Position numbers and translations under genes: made by a program
Notes under the pieces: generated by a model
Database searches by the model: none
What the model was told of the DNA's origin: nothing
The model's input: only the letters and a program-made list of their open reading frames with translations
From: Marinomonas colpomeniae
Lineage (GTDB): Bacteria; Pseudomonadota; Gammaproteobacteria; Pseudomonadales; Marinomonadaceae
Direction of reading: 5' to 3'
Length of the DNA stretch: 64,000 bases
NCBI RefSeq assembly: GCF_014803385.1
Contig: NZ_JACYFC010000005.1
Location: forward strand, 1 to 64,000
Part shown: positions 40,701-50,695 of the stretch, piece by piece
Position numbering within the stretch: the stretch's first letter is position 1
Layout of the letters: every line of letters begins with the position of its first letter

Positions 40701-41241
40701 TATAACTTTCTTCGCCTGCTCGACTCGTACGCTGCAATTCAATATAAAAACGATCAGGGAATATCGACATCCAATAGGCTAAACGATTTTTTGCTTCTTC
40801 ATCTCGACCTTTATTTAGTAAAATACCTATATCGCCAAAGCCCGCACCAGACAGAGCAATAACATCTTCACTAGATGACTCGATCCATTCTCTTTGGATA
40901 ATCGGACGGCCCTCAACTTGACCTAACTGATAACCTTTAGAAATGATCTCTATAATATTCTTATAACCCTTGTTAGATGTCGCCAACAAGGTAAGTCGGT
41001 AACGAGCACCAACTTCATCATCTTCTGCAATAACGACATCTGTACCACAGATAGGCTTGATGCCCTTATCCATAGCGCCTTTATAAAAGCGAACAAAACC
41101 ACAGAGGTTATTTTCATCTGTCATTGCCACGGCTGGCATAGACATTAACTCTGTCGTACCAAGCAAACCTTTAACTTTAACCAAACCATCCACCAAGGAA
41201 AATTCGGTGTGCACTTTTAGATGTATGAACGATGCGGACAA
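37765..41241 (-). CDS. dnaE: DNA polymerase III subunit alpha
   Basis: 1158 residues, the normal size. The replicative polymerase subunit. An N-terminal PHP domain (FIHLKVHTEFSLVDG) is followed by the polymerase core with the catalytic aspartates in PDFDIDFCMENR and GPGRGSGAGSLVAYAL, then the helix-hairpin-helix, OB-fold (IMAGLIVDLRITKSKKGG) and C-terminal tau-binding part. Four bases separate it from rnhB. Confidence 0.98.
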   Translation of the reverse strand: MSASFIHLKVHTEFSLVDGLVKVKGLLGTTELMSMPAVAMTDENNLCGFVRFYKGAMDKGIKPICGTDVVIAEDDEVGARYRLTLLATSNKGYKNIIEIISKGYQLGQVEGRPIIQREWIESSSEDVIALSGAGFGDIGILLNKGRDEEAKNRLAYWMSIFPDRFYIELQRTSRAGEESYIHAVVPLATQLDCPVVATNDVRFLKRENFEAHEARVCIHDGVTIDDPRRKRRYTEEQYFKTPEEMAALFEDIPEALENTVEIAKRCSVDVLLGEYFLPDYPVPEGMTMEEFFNKLSLDGLIERFDFLTKKYGERVEKRRQEYWDRLEFELNIINQMGFPGYFLIVMDFIKWSKDNGIPVGPGRGSGAGSLVAYALKITDLDPLEYDLLFERFLNPERVSMPDFDIDFCMENRDRVIDYVSRTYGRDAVSQIITFGAMAAKAVVRDVARVQGKPYSLGDKLSKLIPFEIGMTLKKALEEEPALPEFLAGDEDAAEVMEMAISLEGVVRNFGKHAGGVVIAPTKLIDFAPLYCEEDGSGLVTQYDKNDVEEAGLVKFDFLGLKTLTVVDWAVKNIDAINALEGKPPLDIALIDLEDRSTYDLLKRAETTAVFQLESRGMKELIKKLLPSRFEDIIALVALYRPGPLGSGMVDDFINRKHGRAELAFPHSDYQHDDLIPVLEPTYGIILYQEQVMQIAQVLAKFSLGGADLLRRAMGKKKAEVMAEQRLIFMEGALKNNVDKDLSGNIFDLMEKFAGYGFNKSHSAAYALVSYQTAWLKNHYPAPFMAAVLSADMQNTDKIVIFIEECRSMKLGLELPNVNESVFKFTVNTKGAIVYGLGAIKGVGEGPIEAIVEARKDGPFEHIFDFCQRVGRKVNKRVMEALVRSGAFDTIGPNRATLFASIDNALKRAAQDAKSQDEGMMDMFGIAVEESAEDAYKEIGVQHEWPPRQRLDGEKDTLGLYVTGHPIDEYEKEIRRFVRSKIVDLQPKRGDTQIMAGLIVDLRITKSKKGGNIAFVTLDDRSARIEVTVFPDNYDNFKDVIVKDEVVVVEGEITVDEFRGGQKVIARNMLDIAQARIRYVEALRITWTSETVTPIDIQTLANYMTSFRGDGCDVVIGFDTPEACGDIRLGNDWKVRPDDELIHKLQKQYGKQNVQLVYT

Positions 41242-41245
41242 AATA

Positions 41246-41845
41246 CTATCCCTCTAAAATTCTTTTAACTGGACCAAAACTGCGCCGATGAATTGGCGTT
41301 ATACCATGTAGACGTATCGCCTCAAGGTGTAAAGCAGTAGGGTAACCTTTGTGTTTTTCAAAACCGTATTCTGGGTAAATTTTTGCAGCTTTAACTATAT
41401 CTCTGTCTCGCGTCACTTTCGCTAAAATAGACGCAGCCGAGATGGCAGCCTGCCTATCATCACCCTTGATTACAGCTTCAGCAGAACAAGGCAAATCAAG
41501 CGGAAGTCGATTACCATCCACTAAAACATGTTCAGGCACTACAGGCAATAACGCAACGGCACGAGACATCGCCAGCATACTGGCATGAAGAATGTTTATC
41601 TCGTCAATCTCTTCTATCGTCGCACTGGCGATAGCATATGCCAGTGATTTCTCTTTTATTTCAACAAAAAGAGCTTCACGTTTTTTTTCACTCAGTTTTT
41701 TGGAGTCTGCAAGCCCTTCTATTGGCTTTTTAGGATCTAAGATCACCGCAGCAGCAACGACCTCACCCGCTAAAGGTCCGCGACCAGCTTCGTCAGTTCC
41801 TGCAATCAAATCGCCAAAGTAAACCTCACTAACAAAAGGCTCCAT
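41246..41845 (-). CDS. rnhB: Ribonuclease HII
   Basis: 199 residues. It cleaves RNA in RNA-DNA hybrids and at single ribonucleotides. The catalytic Asp-Glu pair is in [12 protein letters not shown], with further acidic residues in LVDGNRLP and [20 protein letters not shown]. Sits between lpxB and dnaE, overlapping lpxB by one base. Confidence 0.97.
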   Translation of the reverse strand: MEPFVSEVYFGDLIAGTDEAGRGPLAGEVVAAAVILDPKKPIEGLADSKKLSEKKREALFVEIKEKSLAYAIASATIEEIDEINILHASMLAMSRAVALLPVVPEHVLVDGNRLPLDLPCSAEAVIKGDDRQAAISAASILAKVTRDRDIVKAAKIYPEYGFEKHKGYPTALHLEAIRLHGITPIHRRSFGPVKRILEG

Positions 41846-43002
41846 TATTTCCCCTTTGATTCTAGCATTGACAAGATTGCTTGAGCGGCTTGAGCACCTG
41901 CATTTTTACTGAGCATTTTATGTAAATTAAAATATTTCTCTTGGATTGATTTGTCTGCATTAAAAGAATGCCACGTTTGTAATAGATTTTTAGCCAAATT
42001 CTCCGGCGTTGCAGCGTCTTGTAATAATTCAGGCACAAGCGGCTCATTAGCTAATAAATTCGGTAAAGACACATACGGTACCTTCAGCATTCTAGACATG
42101 ATGGCGTAGGTAAATTTATTGACTCGATAAGAGACCACCATAGGGCGCTTTACTAACATAGCCTCAAGCGCAGCTGTCCCAGACGCCAGCAAGATGGCAT
42201 CAGACGCGGCCATAACAGTACGTGACTGTCCATCAATTAGAACTGCATCAACATTTGCCTCTTGTAATATATTAGCTATTTGGACACGCCTTTGCTCGTT
42301 GGCCGCTGGCATTAGAAAGACTGCATTCGGCTCTTGCTGTTTAATTAACTTAATGGTTTCAACAAAAAGAGGAGTAAGGCGAGATACTTCGCCTTCTCGT
42401 GATCCAGGCAAAATACCAAACACCGGACCACTAACTGGGCCTAAATTAAGAAGAGCTCTTGCTTCATATACATCATTTTTAAGTGGGATTTCATCCGCCA
42501 AAGTATGACCAACACAAACTACAGGAATATTATGTTCACGGTAAATAGGCAGCTCGAATGGAAAAAGCGCCAACATCAAATCAACTGATTTTTTAATATT
42601 GAAAATACGTTTTTGACGCCACGCCCAAACAGAAGGACTGACATAATGGACAGTAGGAATGCCAGCATGCTTTAATTTCTTAGCAAGTGGCATATTAAAA
42701 TCAGGGGAATCAATACCAATAAAGGCAGTCGGCGGATTATTCAAGCATGACTGATATAAACGTTTACGGATGCCTAATAACTCTCTTAAACGGCCAAGTA
42801 CTTCAATAAGCCCCATTACAGACAGCCTATCCATTGGAACAACACTTTTGAAGCCTTGTGCTTGCATTAGAGGACCACCAATTCCCTCAAATACAGCATC
42901 TGGCTGCAAGAGTTTTAAATGAGCAATCAGATTAGCACCCAAAATATCACCCGACGCTTCACCAGCTACTAACACGTAGCGCGTTATAGACGTCATTTCC
43001 AT
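41845..43002 (-). CDS. lpxB: Lipid-A-disaccharide synthase
   Basis: 385 residues, a GT-B type glycosyltransferase that joins UDP-diacylglucosamine and lipid [16 protein letters not shown] and [15 protein letters not shown] ([14 protein letters not shown]) blocks are typical. A terminator lies between it and lpxA (43023-43051), so it may have its own promoter or be reached by read-through. Confidence 0.96.
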   Translation of the reverse strand: MEMTSITRYVLVAGEASGDILGANLIAHLKLLQPDAVFEGIGGPLMQAQGFKSVVPMDRLSVMGLIEVLGRLRELLGIRKRLYQSCLNNPPTAFIGIDSPDFNMPLAKKLKHAGIPTVHYVSPSVWAWRQKRIFNIKKSVDLMLALFPFELPIYREHNIPVVCVGHTLADEIPLKNDVYEARALLNLGPVSGPVFGILPGSREGEVSRLTPLFVETIKLIKQQEPNAVFLMPAANEQRRVQIANILQEANVDAVLIDGQSRTVMAASDAILLASGTAALEAMLVKRPMVVSYRVNKFTYAIMSRMLKVPYVSLPNLLANEPLVPELLQDAATPENLAKNLLQTWHSFNADKSIQEKYFNLHKMLSKNAGAQAAQAILSMLESKGK

Positions 43003-43022
43003 TTACATAACCCCTAATAATA

Positions 43023-43051
43023 AAAAACCCCGAAACAGTCGGGGTTTTTTT
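43023..43051 (-). terminator. Terminator-like hairpin between lpxA and lpxB
   Basis: AAAACCCCGA / TCGGGGTTTT stem with a short loop and T runs on both sides, in the middle of the lipid A gene run. It may attenuate rather than end transcription. Confidence 0.8.
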
Positions 43052-43063
43052 AAAACATGCTGC

Positions 43064-43840
43064 TTATCTGACTATTCCACGCTTTGACTGTCGAATCGAT
43101 AAAATAAACTCGGCCACCTCAGGAACATGGAAAAGATCCCCTTGCTCAAGTTCTTTTAACGCAACGTCTAAGGTAAAACCTTTAAGATAAATGGTTTTAT
43201 AAGCAGTACGTAAAGACCTTATAACCTCAGTTGGCATACCTCTTCTTCGCATCCCTTCGAAGTTCATACCATGTGCTTTTGCAGGATCACCAGAAACCAT
43301 AACGTACCTAGGCACATCTTTCACAACCATAGAGCCCATTCCGCACATACTGTACGAGCTCACCTGACAAAATTGATGAACACCAGTGTAGCCACCCAAA
43401 ATAGCATGGTCACCAACCTTCACATGTCCGGCCAATGCTGCGAAATTGGCCATTATATTATAATCGCCAATTTCGCAGTCATGGCCAACATGGGTACTTG
43501 CCATAAACAAATTATGATTACCAATTTCAGTAATACCATTATCTTGCACTGTACCACGATGAATCGTCGCACTTTCACGAATAATGTTACTGTCACCAAT
43601 AATTAACTGAGTAGGCTCACCTTTATATTTTTTGTCTTGGTTTGCTTCTCCGACAGACGCAAACTGATAAATTTCATTATGACATCCAATTGTCGTATGA
43701 CCATTAATCACGACATGCGACTTAATAACACTACCAGAACCAATTTTCACATGTGGACCGATCACACAAAAAGGACCGATCTCCACGCTGGAGTCAATTT
43801 CTGCATTTGAATCAATTAATGTCGTTGGATGTATAGCCAC
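43064..43840 (-). CDS. lpxA: UDP-N-acetylglucosamine O-acyltransferase
   Basis: About 258 residues, a left-handed beta-helix trimer enzyme that starts lipid A synthesis. Hexapeptide repeats cover the first 190 residues; the catalytic His lies in STHVGHDCEIG. I start at GTG 43840, which has TAAGG five bases upstream and gives the family N-terminus (AIHPTTLIDSNAEID); an in-frame GTG at 43861 would overlap fabZ and has no clear ribosome site. Confidence 0.96.
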   Translation of the reverse strand: MAIHPTTLIDSNAEIDSSVEIGPFCVIGPHVKIGSGSVIKSHVVINGHTTIGCHNEIYQFASVGEANQDKKYKGEPTQLIIGDSNIIRESATIHRGTVQDNGITEIGNHNLFMASTHVGHDCEIGDYNIMANFAALAGHVKVGDHAILGGYTGVHQFCQVSSYSMCGMGSMVVKDVPRYVMVSGDPAKAHGMNFEGMRRRGMPTEVIRSLRTAYKTIYLKGFTLDVALKELEQGDLFHVPEVAEFILSIRQSKRGIVR

Positions 43841-43847
43841 TATAACC

Positions 43848-44279
43848 TTACCTGTCTGCACACATAATTGTAGATGAACACACTAACTCACCATCAACGG
43901 ATGCTTTGCATTCAAATTTCCAAATCCCACGTTTTACCGCAATGATTTTGGCTTCTAACTGTAAACGGTCACCCGGCACAACAGGACGTTTAAAACGTGT
44001 CTTATCGGAGCCGACAAAGTAATACATCGAACCATCTTCTGGTGTTTTATCCATGGTTTTAAAACCTAGGACACCAGCGGCTTGAGCCATTGCCTCAATA
44101 ATTAACACACCAGGCATTACTGGATCATCAGGAAAATGACCGTTAAAAAAAGGCTCGTTCACCGTAACATTTTTATAGGCAACAATGGACTCATTTAAAT
44201 TTATTTCAACTACACGATCCACCAATAAAAAAGGATACCTATGCGGTAGGTATCGGCGAATTTCTTTTACGTCCATCAT
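43848..44279 (-). CDS. fabZ: 3-hydroxyacyl-ACP dehydratase FabZ
   Basis: 143 residues, one hot-dog domain. It dehydrates 3-hydroxyacyl-ACP in fatty-acid elongation. The catalytic His and Glu lie in [20 protein letters not shown]. It overlaps lpxD by four bases (ATGA). Its place between lpxD and lpxA is classical. Confidence 0.97.
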   Translation of the reverse strand: MMDVKEIRRYLPHRYPFLLVDRVVEINLNESIVAYKNVTVNEPFFNGHFPDDPVMPGVLIIEAMAQAAGVLGFKTMDKTPEDGSMYYFVGSDKTRFKRPVVPGDRLQLEAKIIAVKRGIWKFECKASVDGELVCSSTIMCADR

Positions 44280-45316
44280 TTATTATCAACCTTCTCTAAA
44301 AACTTATTAACTTGTTTTTTTAATTGTGAAAACTGCTTCGCCATTTCGTCAATTCGTCTGACTCTAGCAACCGTTCGTCGCCATTTGGTTGTTGGCTCCA
44401 TGCCCATACCAGAAGAGTAAGATCCCTCCTGATCAATGGAATTACTTATCATGCTCATACCTGTGATATGTACTCTATCTGTAATCAATAGATGTCCAGC
44501 TATACAAACACCACCTGAAATAGTACAAAAATCACCAATTTTTGTACTACCAGCAATAGCGGTGCTAGCCGCAATCGCTGTATTATCGCCAATTACTACG
44601 TTATGAGCAATTTGAACTTGATTATCTATCTTAACGCCATGACCTATTCGCGTATTCTCTATTGCTCCGCGGTCAATGGTTGTACTCGCACCAACTTCAA
44701 CACGATCACCGATGACAACAGACCCTAACTGATCAATTTTCTCCCAACTACCATTGTTTGGTGCAAAACCAAAACCATCAGCACCAATTACCGAACCACT
44801 ATGAAAAATACAATTTTCACCAATGATCACATCATGATAAATAGTAGTGTTCGGATATAAACGAGTACCTTTTCCTACGGTCACGCCACGACCGATGACA
44901 CAACCAGCGCCAACCATGCAGCCTTCTGCGATTGTCACATCATCATCAATGACAACATTAGGACCAATAATTACACTATCAGCAATAATAGCACTCAATG
45001 AAACAACAACACTTTGATGTATACCTTTCCAACCTTGAGTAATAGGAACAAATAAATGAGATAACTGAGCAAACGCTAAATAAGGATTGGATACAACGAT
45101 GGCATTATCTACCAACTGGGCAAGCTCTTCACTCTTCACAAGCACAGCACCAGAAGAAGTAGATGCAAGCTGATTTTGGTACTTTGGATTGGCCAAGAAG
45201 CTCAATTCGTTGTTTGACGCATTTTCTAGTGTGCCTAATTTATGAATAACAATACTGCTATCGCCTTTAACAACACCCTGAACCTTAGCAGCCAATTGCT
45301 CCAACGTATAACTCAT
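44276..45316 (-). CDS. lpxD: UDP-3-O-(3-hydroxyacyl)glucosamine N-acyltransferase
   Basis: 346 residues. It adds the second hydroxyacyl chain in lipid A synthesis. An N-terminal uridine-binding domain (to about 100), then many hexapeptide repeats, with the catalytic His in [15 protein letters not shown]. Three bases separate it from skp upstream. Confidence 0.96.
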   Translation of the reverse strand: MSYTLEQLAAKVQGVVKGDSSIVIHKLGTLENASNNELSFLANPKYQNQLASTSSGAVLVKSEELAQLVDNAIVVSNPYLAFAQLSHLFVPITQGWKGIHQSVVVSLSAIIADSVIIGPNVVIDDDVTIAEGCMVGAGCVIGRGVTVGKGTRLYPNTTIYHDVIIGENCIFHSGSVIGADGFGFAPNNGSWEKIDQLGSVVIGDRVEVGASTTIDRGAIENTRIGHGVKIDNQVQIAHNVVIGDNTAIAASTAIAGSTKIGDFCTISGGVCIAGHLLITDRVHITGMSMISNSIDQEGSYSSGMGMEPTTKWRRTVARVRRIDEMAKQFSQLKKQVNKFLEKVDNK

Positions 45317-45319
45317 AGA

Positions 45320-45814
45320 TTAGTTATCCTTATTAATACGTTTCACTAGCTCATTCGTAATATCTGCATCAGCATCTGCATAAAGACTTAATTGTCTATT
45401 TAATACTAAATCTAACTTTCGCTCTTCAATTAAAGATTTCAAAGCTGCCTCACCCTGTGGAGTCAAGGATTCAATCAATTGCTTTTCCAACTCTTTGGCT
45501 TGACGCTGCATGCTAGCCGCTAAAGCGCGTATCTTGTTCTGAGTCTCCGCTAATCCCTGACGACGCTTCTTAAATTCGTCAGCAGAAAGAGTAAGTTCAT
45601 CACGTTTTAAGTTATTTGCCGCAGTCTCAAGGTCTGCCTGCTCTTTTTTTAAACGAACATCCATTTCCGCTACTTTTTGCTTTGGACCTTTTGCAGCTTC
45701 CTGACCAATATTACTTTGTAATAGAGCGCCTCTAAAATCTACAACGGCAACTTCTGTTGCATGCACACTGCTTATTAACAATAGTCCAAAAAAAGCGGTT
45801 AGTAAGTTTTTCAT
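45320..45814 (-). CDS. skp: Periplasmic chaperone Skp (OmpH)
   Basis: 164 residues. A signal peptide (MKNLLTAFFGLLLISSVHA) precedes VAVVDFRGALLQSN and a long coiled coil, the tentacle of the trimeric Skp that carries unfolded outer-membrane proteins to the Bam complex. Directly after bamA (27 bases). Confidence 0.95.
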   Translation of the reverse strand: MKNLLTAFFGLLLISSVHATEVAVVDFRGALLQSNIGQEAAKGPKQKVAEMDVRLKKEQADLETAANNLKRDELTLSADEFKKRRQGLAETQNKIRALAASMQRQAKELEKQLIESLTPQGEAALKSLIEERKLDLVLNRQLSLYADADADITNELVKRINKDN

Positions 45815-45841
45815 GCTATATACCCTGTATTGTATTTTGAA

Positions 45842-48157
45842 TTAAAAAGACGTTCCAAGACGAAATTGGAAAAAATCAGTATCGTCATCGTCATCTGGAT
45901 TAAGCGCTTTAGCTATATTAAATGACAGCGGTGCTATTGGCGTTATCCAAGTCCAACTCAAACCTATACTATAACGAAACTCCGATGTCTCAACACCTTC
46001 AGTACAATTTGTACTAACTGAATAACATGTGTCCGTAAATACATTACCGCCATCCAAGAAAAGTGCCGTACGAACAGACTTATGATCATCAACCATAGGT
46101 AAAGGAAAGATTATTTCGGCGGTTCCTACCATAAGTATATTACCACCCATAGCACTACTTTCCTCATCCGAAGAGCTATCATAAGAATTTTGAGGGCCTA
46201 ATGAAGACGAACCATAACCACGCACAGAACCAACGCCACCTGCGTAATAGTTTTCATAGAAAGGCAAATATTCTGAATCACTATAACCATTACCATAACC
46301 GAACCGAGCTTTTGCATGGAATAACCAAAGACTTGAATTGTTAATATTCCAATATTTTTCAGACGTAAGACCTATTTTATAATATTGTTGATCACTACCT
46401 GGTGTTGACGCTCGTAAGTTAACACTCGTCGAATAACCATTGGTAGGCAAAATGCCACCAATTAAATCATTATCACTCCATGTGACAGAAGCAATCAGAT
46501 CATCAAAATTATCACCATAGGTATTAGTAAAAAATTCAGTCTCATTGGATGGGTCATCACTAATATCAATTTGTGTTTCCTGAACGGCTAAAGCAAAAGT
46601 CAGGTTTTGTGTGTCAGAAAGCGGATAACCATAACTAAGCTCAACGCCTTTTTTATCAATTTGATAATCCTCGATATCGTCATCGTCATAATCACTTACT
46701 TGATAGTAAAACCTTACACCTCTGCTCACCCCATCAACCGTAAAATAAGGGTTATTGTAGCTAATTGAGTAGGATGTATAATCATCAGATTGCGACGCAT
46801 TAAAAGCCAGTCGATTACCAGTACCCATAAAGTTTGACTTAGAAATACCAAAGCCATAAATGAGCCCATCATCATCAGAAAAACCAATACTGGCTTGAAT
46901 ACTACCTGAGGGCTGTTCCTGTACGACAACATCAATATCTACCTGGTCTGTCGTACCTGGAACTGGACGAGTTTGTAGATTAACACTTCCAAAAAAGCCT
47001 AATCGTTCTATACGACGCTTTGAAGATTGTATTTTCGAATGTACAGCTAAAGCCCCTTCAAACTGAGTCATTTCACGACGTAACACCTCATCTTTAGTCT
47101 CGCTATTACCACTAAAAGTAATACGACGAACATACACTTTAGGTCCAGGTGTAATTTGATAACTAAGGTTAACAGTGTGGTTTTCTAGTTTTTCAGGAAT
47201 CACATTAACATTGGTAAACAAGTAGCCATTATTACCAAGCTCTGTAGAAATACCTTCAATAATACGAGTCACTTCGCTACGAGAAAAAACATCGCCTTTT
47301 TTATGAGTAATTTGTTTCCAAACATTGTCTTCTGGAATAGGTAGACTACCACTCAAGGAAAGGTCATTCACATAATAAGGAGCGCCTTCCTCGACATTAA
47401 TAACGATATAAACGTCGCGTTTATCTGCAGAAAGACTTACCTGGCTCGAAACAACACTAAAGTCTAAATAGCCTTTATCTAAATAGAAACTTTTTAAGGT
47501 ATTAATATCCCCTTCTATTTTTCCTTTAGCGTATTCATCCGCTGAACTAAAAGGGTTCCAATATCCAGTTTCTCTTGATTCAAAATCTTCAGTAAGGACT
47601 TCATCATCAAAATCCTTATTACCTACAATATTGATATGTACTATCTTAGCCGTTTCGCCCTCATCAATATTAATGGTAATACCAGTACGATTTCGAGGCA
47701 TATCTTCAACAACAATATCAATTTTGGCACTGTAGCGGCCAAGGGCATAATATTGACGCTGTAATTCTTGAGCAATTTGGTTAAGTGTCTCTGGCTTGTA
47801 AATTTCACCTACTTCCAAACCTGACAGTTTTAGTCCACGCTCTAAATCTTCCGTATTAATTAAATCGTTGCCCTCAATAAGTAAATTGCCAATTGAAGGT
47901 CGCTCTACAACATCAAAAACCAATATGCTGTTTTCTTCATAGACGTCAATATCACTAAAATAGCCCGTATTAAAAAGAGAATTAATGGCTTGGTATACTT
48001 TATCTGAGTCATAAGATTTGCCTTCGTCAAATCCAATCACATCAAATGCACGTGCGGATGGCATTTGAACCAAACCATCAACACGGACATCTTCTACTGT
48101 TTTTGCAATACTCTGCATACTAATTAAAACTAAAAATACCGCTGGAACGATTTTCAC
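45842..48157 (-). CDS. bamA: Outer-membrane assembly factor BamA
   Basis: About 771 residues. A signal peptide (IVPAVFLVLISMQSIA), five POTRA repeats (to about 410) and a C-terminal 16-strand beta-barrel ending in an aromatic residue (FQFRLGTSF), the usual C-terminal signal for outer-membrane insertion. It is the core of the Bam machine. I start at GTG 48157, which has GAGGTAG just upstream; the frame is open a further 14 codons inside rseP but that part is not a signal sequence. Follows rseP. Confidence 0.97.
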   Translation of the reverse strand: MKIVPAVFLVLISMQSIAKTVEDVRVDGLVQMPSARAFDVIGFDEGKSYDSDKVYQAINSLFNTGYFSDIDVYEENSILVFDVVERPSIGNLLIEGNDLINTEDLERGLKLSGLEVGEIYKPETLNQIAQELQRQYYALGRYSAKIDIVVEDMPRNRTGITINIDEGETAKIVHINIVGNKDFDDEVLTEDFESRETGYWNPFSSADEYAKGKIEGDINTLKSFYLDKGYLDFSVVSSQVSLSADKRDVYIVINVEEGAPYYVNDLSLSGSLPIPEDNVWKQITHKKGDVFSRSEVTRIIEGISTELGNNGYLFTNVNVIPEKLENHTVNLSYQITPGPKVYVRRITFSGNSETKDEVLRREMTQFEGALAVHSKIQSSKRRIERLGFFGSVNLQTRPVPGTTDQVDIDVVVQEQPSGSIQASIGFSDDDGLIYGFGISKSNFMGTGNRLAFNASQSDDYTSYSISYNNPYFTVDGVSRGVRFYYQVSDYDDDDIEDYQIDKKGVELSYGYPLSDTQNLTFALAVQETQIDISDDPSNETEFFTNTYGDNFDDLIASVTWSDNDLIGGILPTNGYSTSVNLRASTPGSDQQYYKIGLTSEKYWNINNSSLWLFHAKARFGYGNGYSDSEYLPFYENYYAGGVGSVRGYGSSSLGPQNSYDSSSDEESSAMGGNILMVGTAEIIFPLPMVDDHKSVRTALFLDGGNVFTDTCYSVSTNCTEGVETSEFRYSIGLSWTWITPIAPLSFNIAKALNPDDDDDTDFFQFRLGTSF

Positions 48158-48167
48158 ATCTACCTCT

Positions 48168-49514
48168 CTACAAGCGGGCAATATCATTAAAAATGGCAAT
48201 AGCCATTAAAGCAAATAAAAGTGAAGCACCAACACGATATGCCATACTCTGAATTTTTTCAGAGACGGGCTTACGACGAATAGCTTCAATGCCAAAAAAC
48301 AACAAATGCCCACCATCTAACATTGGTATAGGCAACAAATTAAGCACCCCTAAACTAACACTAAGGTAAGCCATGAACTTCAAGAAGGATTGCACCCCAG
48401 ATTCTGCTGACGCACTCGCAACTTTTGCAATTGTTATCGGTCCAGATAAATTATCAACCGAAATCAATCCTTGTAACATTTTACCAATAGAAGAAACCGT
48501 TAAAGATACCATCTTAGATGTTTGAGCAACACCATAAGAAAAAGATTCTAACAAACCATAACTACGCTCTCTAACCAAACTATCATCCCATTCAGGAGGA
48601 ACAACAGCCAATCCCGCATAACCTAACACTCTACCGTTTTGCTCAGTAGAGTTCGGGCGCAACAACAACACCTTAACGTCTTGATTTCGTTTTACTTTAA
48701 CAGTCAAATCTTTATTTGGATTGGCCTGAACCAAAGCAACAACTTGCTGCCAATCCTCTGTCGGTTGGCCAAGCATTTCTATAATTTCATCACCAACCTG
48801 AAAACCTGCTACAAAGGCAGCTCCACCATCAACTACTCGGTCGATAATAGGCACTACTTTAGGCCGCCAAGGAGTCACTCCAAAAGATTTAATCAGGTTA
48901 TTAGACTGAGCATCCATTGGCCAGCCACTTAAACGCACTGCATTTTCTTGCTGAGAGCTCAACCCTTCAACTTGGTAACGAACGATAATTGTTCTTGTTT
49001 CACCAATCAAGCTTGCTAACACTAAATTTACATCTTCCCAAGAAGCAACTTGCTCACCCGCAATAGAAACAATCTCATCACCAGACTGGACTTCCGTCTG
49101 AGCCATTGGTGAATTTTTTTCGATTTGGCCTACTTTCGGAGCAATTGACTGCACGCCTAATAAAGCCACTAGCGCATAAATAAAAACAGCTAGTATAAAA
49201 TTGGCAATCGGCCCAGCCGCAACGATAGCAATACGCTGCCCAACACTTTTATTATTAAAAGCTTGGCTTTTCATTGAGTCAGGAACGTCACCTTCACGCT
49301 CATCCAACATACGAACATAGCCACCAAGTGGAATCATCGCCAAGGTAAACTCTGTTCCTGTTTTGCCCACATAGCGGTAAATTGGTTTGCCGAAGCCAAC
49401 AGAAAAACGCAATACCTTGACACCACAGCGTCGAGCCACGAAAAAATGTCCAAATTCATGAAACGTAATGAGAACACCCAAGGAAATAACAATAGAAAGG
49501 ATATTTTGTATCAT
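48168..49514 (-). CDS. rseP: Intramembrane zinc metalloprotease RseP
   Basis: 448 residues. A site-2 protease that cleaves RseA to release sigmaE and also signal-peptide remnants. The zinc site HEFGH (19-23) is in the first membrane segment; two PDZ domains are in the periplasmic loop, and the third zinc ligand is in MLDGGHLLFFG. It overlaps dxr by four bases. Confidence 0.96.
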   Translation of the reverse strand: MIQNILSIVISLGVLITFHEFGHFFVARRCGVKVLRFSVGFGKPIYRYVGKTGTEFTLAMIPLGGYVRMLDEREGDVPDSMKSQAFNNKSVGQRIAIVAAGPIANFILAVFIYALVALLGVQSIAPKVGQIEKNSPMAQTEVQSGDEIVSIAGEQVASWEDVNLVLASLIGETRTIIVRYQVEGLSSQQENAVRLSGWPMDAQSNNLIKSFGVTPWRPKVVPIIDRVVDGGAAFVAGFQVGDEIIEMLGQPTEDWQQVVALVQANPNKDLTVKVKRNQDVKVLLLRPNSTEQNGRVLGYAGLAVVPPEWDDSLVRERSYGLLESFSYGVAQTSKMVSLTVSSIGKMLQGLISVDNLSGPITIAKVASASAESGVQSFLKFMAYLSVSLGVLNLLPIPMLDGGHLLFFGIEAIRRKPVSEKIQSMAYRVGASLLFALMAIAIFNDIARL

Positions 49515-50695
49515 AAAAAACCACCGCGATTAACCATATCCTGAGCCAGCTGACGGGAAGAAAAATCCGCCTCAAATACATTATCGAGTGTGTTCACTGT
49601 CACTATATTTGCTGCAGACAAGACCCCTTCATTCACTTTTGCAATATCAAGAAAACCAATTTTCCGATTCAAAAAAGCAGCAACAGCAACTTCATTCGCT
49701 GCATTCAGCACAGCCATTGCAGTTCCCCCCATAAACCATGCATCTGCCGCGAGTTTTAAGTTAGGAAAACGCGAGGTGTCTGGCGCTTCAAAATTTAAAC
49801 GGCCCACATCAATAAGACTTAAAGGAGGGACTTGAGTCTCAACCCTCTTTGGCCAAGTCATACCGTAAGCAATAGGTATTCTCATATCCGGATTACCCAT
49901 TTGAGCAACAACGGAACCATCACGATAAGAAACCATGGAATGAACAATGCTCTCCGGATGTACAACTACTTCAATTTCATTTGGAGTGACATCAAACAAC
50001 CAACAAGCCTCAATAAGCTCTAAGCCCTTATTCATCAAAGACGCCGAGTCTATTGATATCTTTTGCCCCATAGACCAATTAGGATGCTTACATGCTTGTT
50101 CAGGTGTCACTGACGCCATATCATCCAAGGACCAAGTTCTAAATGGCCCTCCAGATGCCGTCAAAAGAATTTTAGATACATCCTGCGTATGGGCTCCAGA
50201 AGTAGTTTGAGGCAAACTCTGATATATAGCATTATGTTCACTGTCTATTGGCAACAGCACAACATTATGACGAGCCACTTCATCCATAAACAGCTTTCCA
50301 GCGGTGACTAATGACTCTTTATTTGCCAGCAAAGTACGTTTACCGGCTCGAATCCCAGCCAATGTTGGCTTAAGACCAGCAAAACCCATGATCGCAGCCA
50401 TAACCTGATCAACTGAAGCATCAGAAGCAATACTCTCTAAAGCGTCATTACCCCACTCAAAGGAAGTAGACAAATTACAGCACTGTAAAGCCAAATCATT
50501 ACGCGCTTTTTCAGACCCCATCACAACACGTTGAGGACGAAAACGGCGGCAAATATCAGCCATTTTCTCGACACTTTCGTTTGCCGACGCATTTATCAAT
50601 GTAAATTTATCTGGATGCTGAGCAATTATATTTAACGTACTCTGACCAATAGAGCCTGTTGCACCTAATAGACAAATACCTTGCATTAAAGCCAC
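49511..50695 (-). CDS. dxr: 1-deoxy-D-xylulose 5-phosphate reductoisomerase
   Basis: 394 residues. It makes methylerythritol phosphate, the first committed step of the MEP pathway. NADPH motif GATGSIGQSTL (9-19), the metal site (LLPIDSEHNAIYQ) and ASGGPFR are intact. It overlaps cdsA by ten bases. Confidence 0.97.
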   Translation of the reverse strand: MALMQGICLLGATGSIGQSTLNIIAQHPDKFTLINASANESVEKMADICRRFRPQRVVMGSEKARNDLALQCCNLSTSFEWGNDALESIASDASVDQVMAAIMGFAGLKPTLAGIRAGKRTLLANKESLVTAGKLFMDEVARHNVVLLPIDSEHNAIYQSLPQTTSGAHTQDVSKILLTASGGPFRTWSLDDMASVTPEQACKHPNWSMGQKISIDSASLMNKGLELIEACWLFDVTPNEIEVVVHPESIVHSMVSYRDGSVVAQMGNPDMRIPIAYGMTWPKRVETQVPPLSLIDVGRLNFEAPDTSRFPNLKLAADAWFMGGTAMAVLNAANEVAVAAFLNRKIGFLDIAKVNEGVLSAANIVTVNTLDNVFEADFSSRQLAQDMVNRGGFL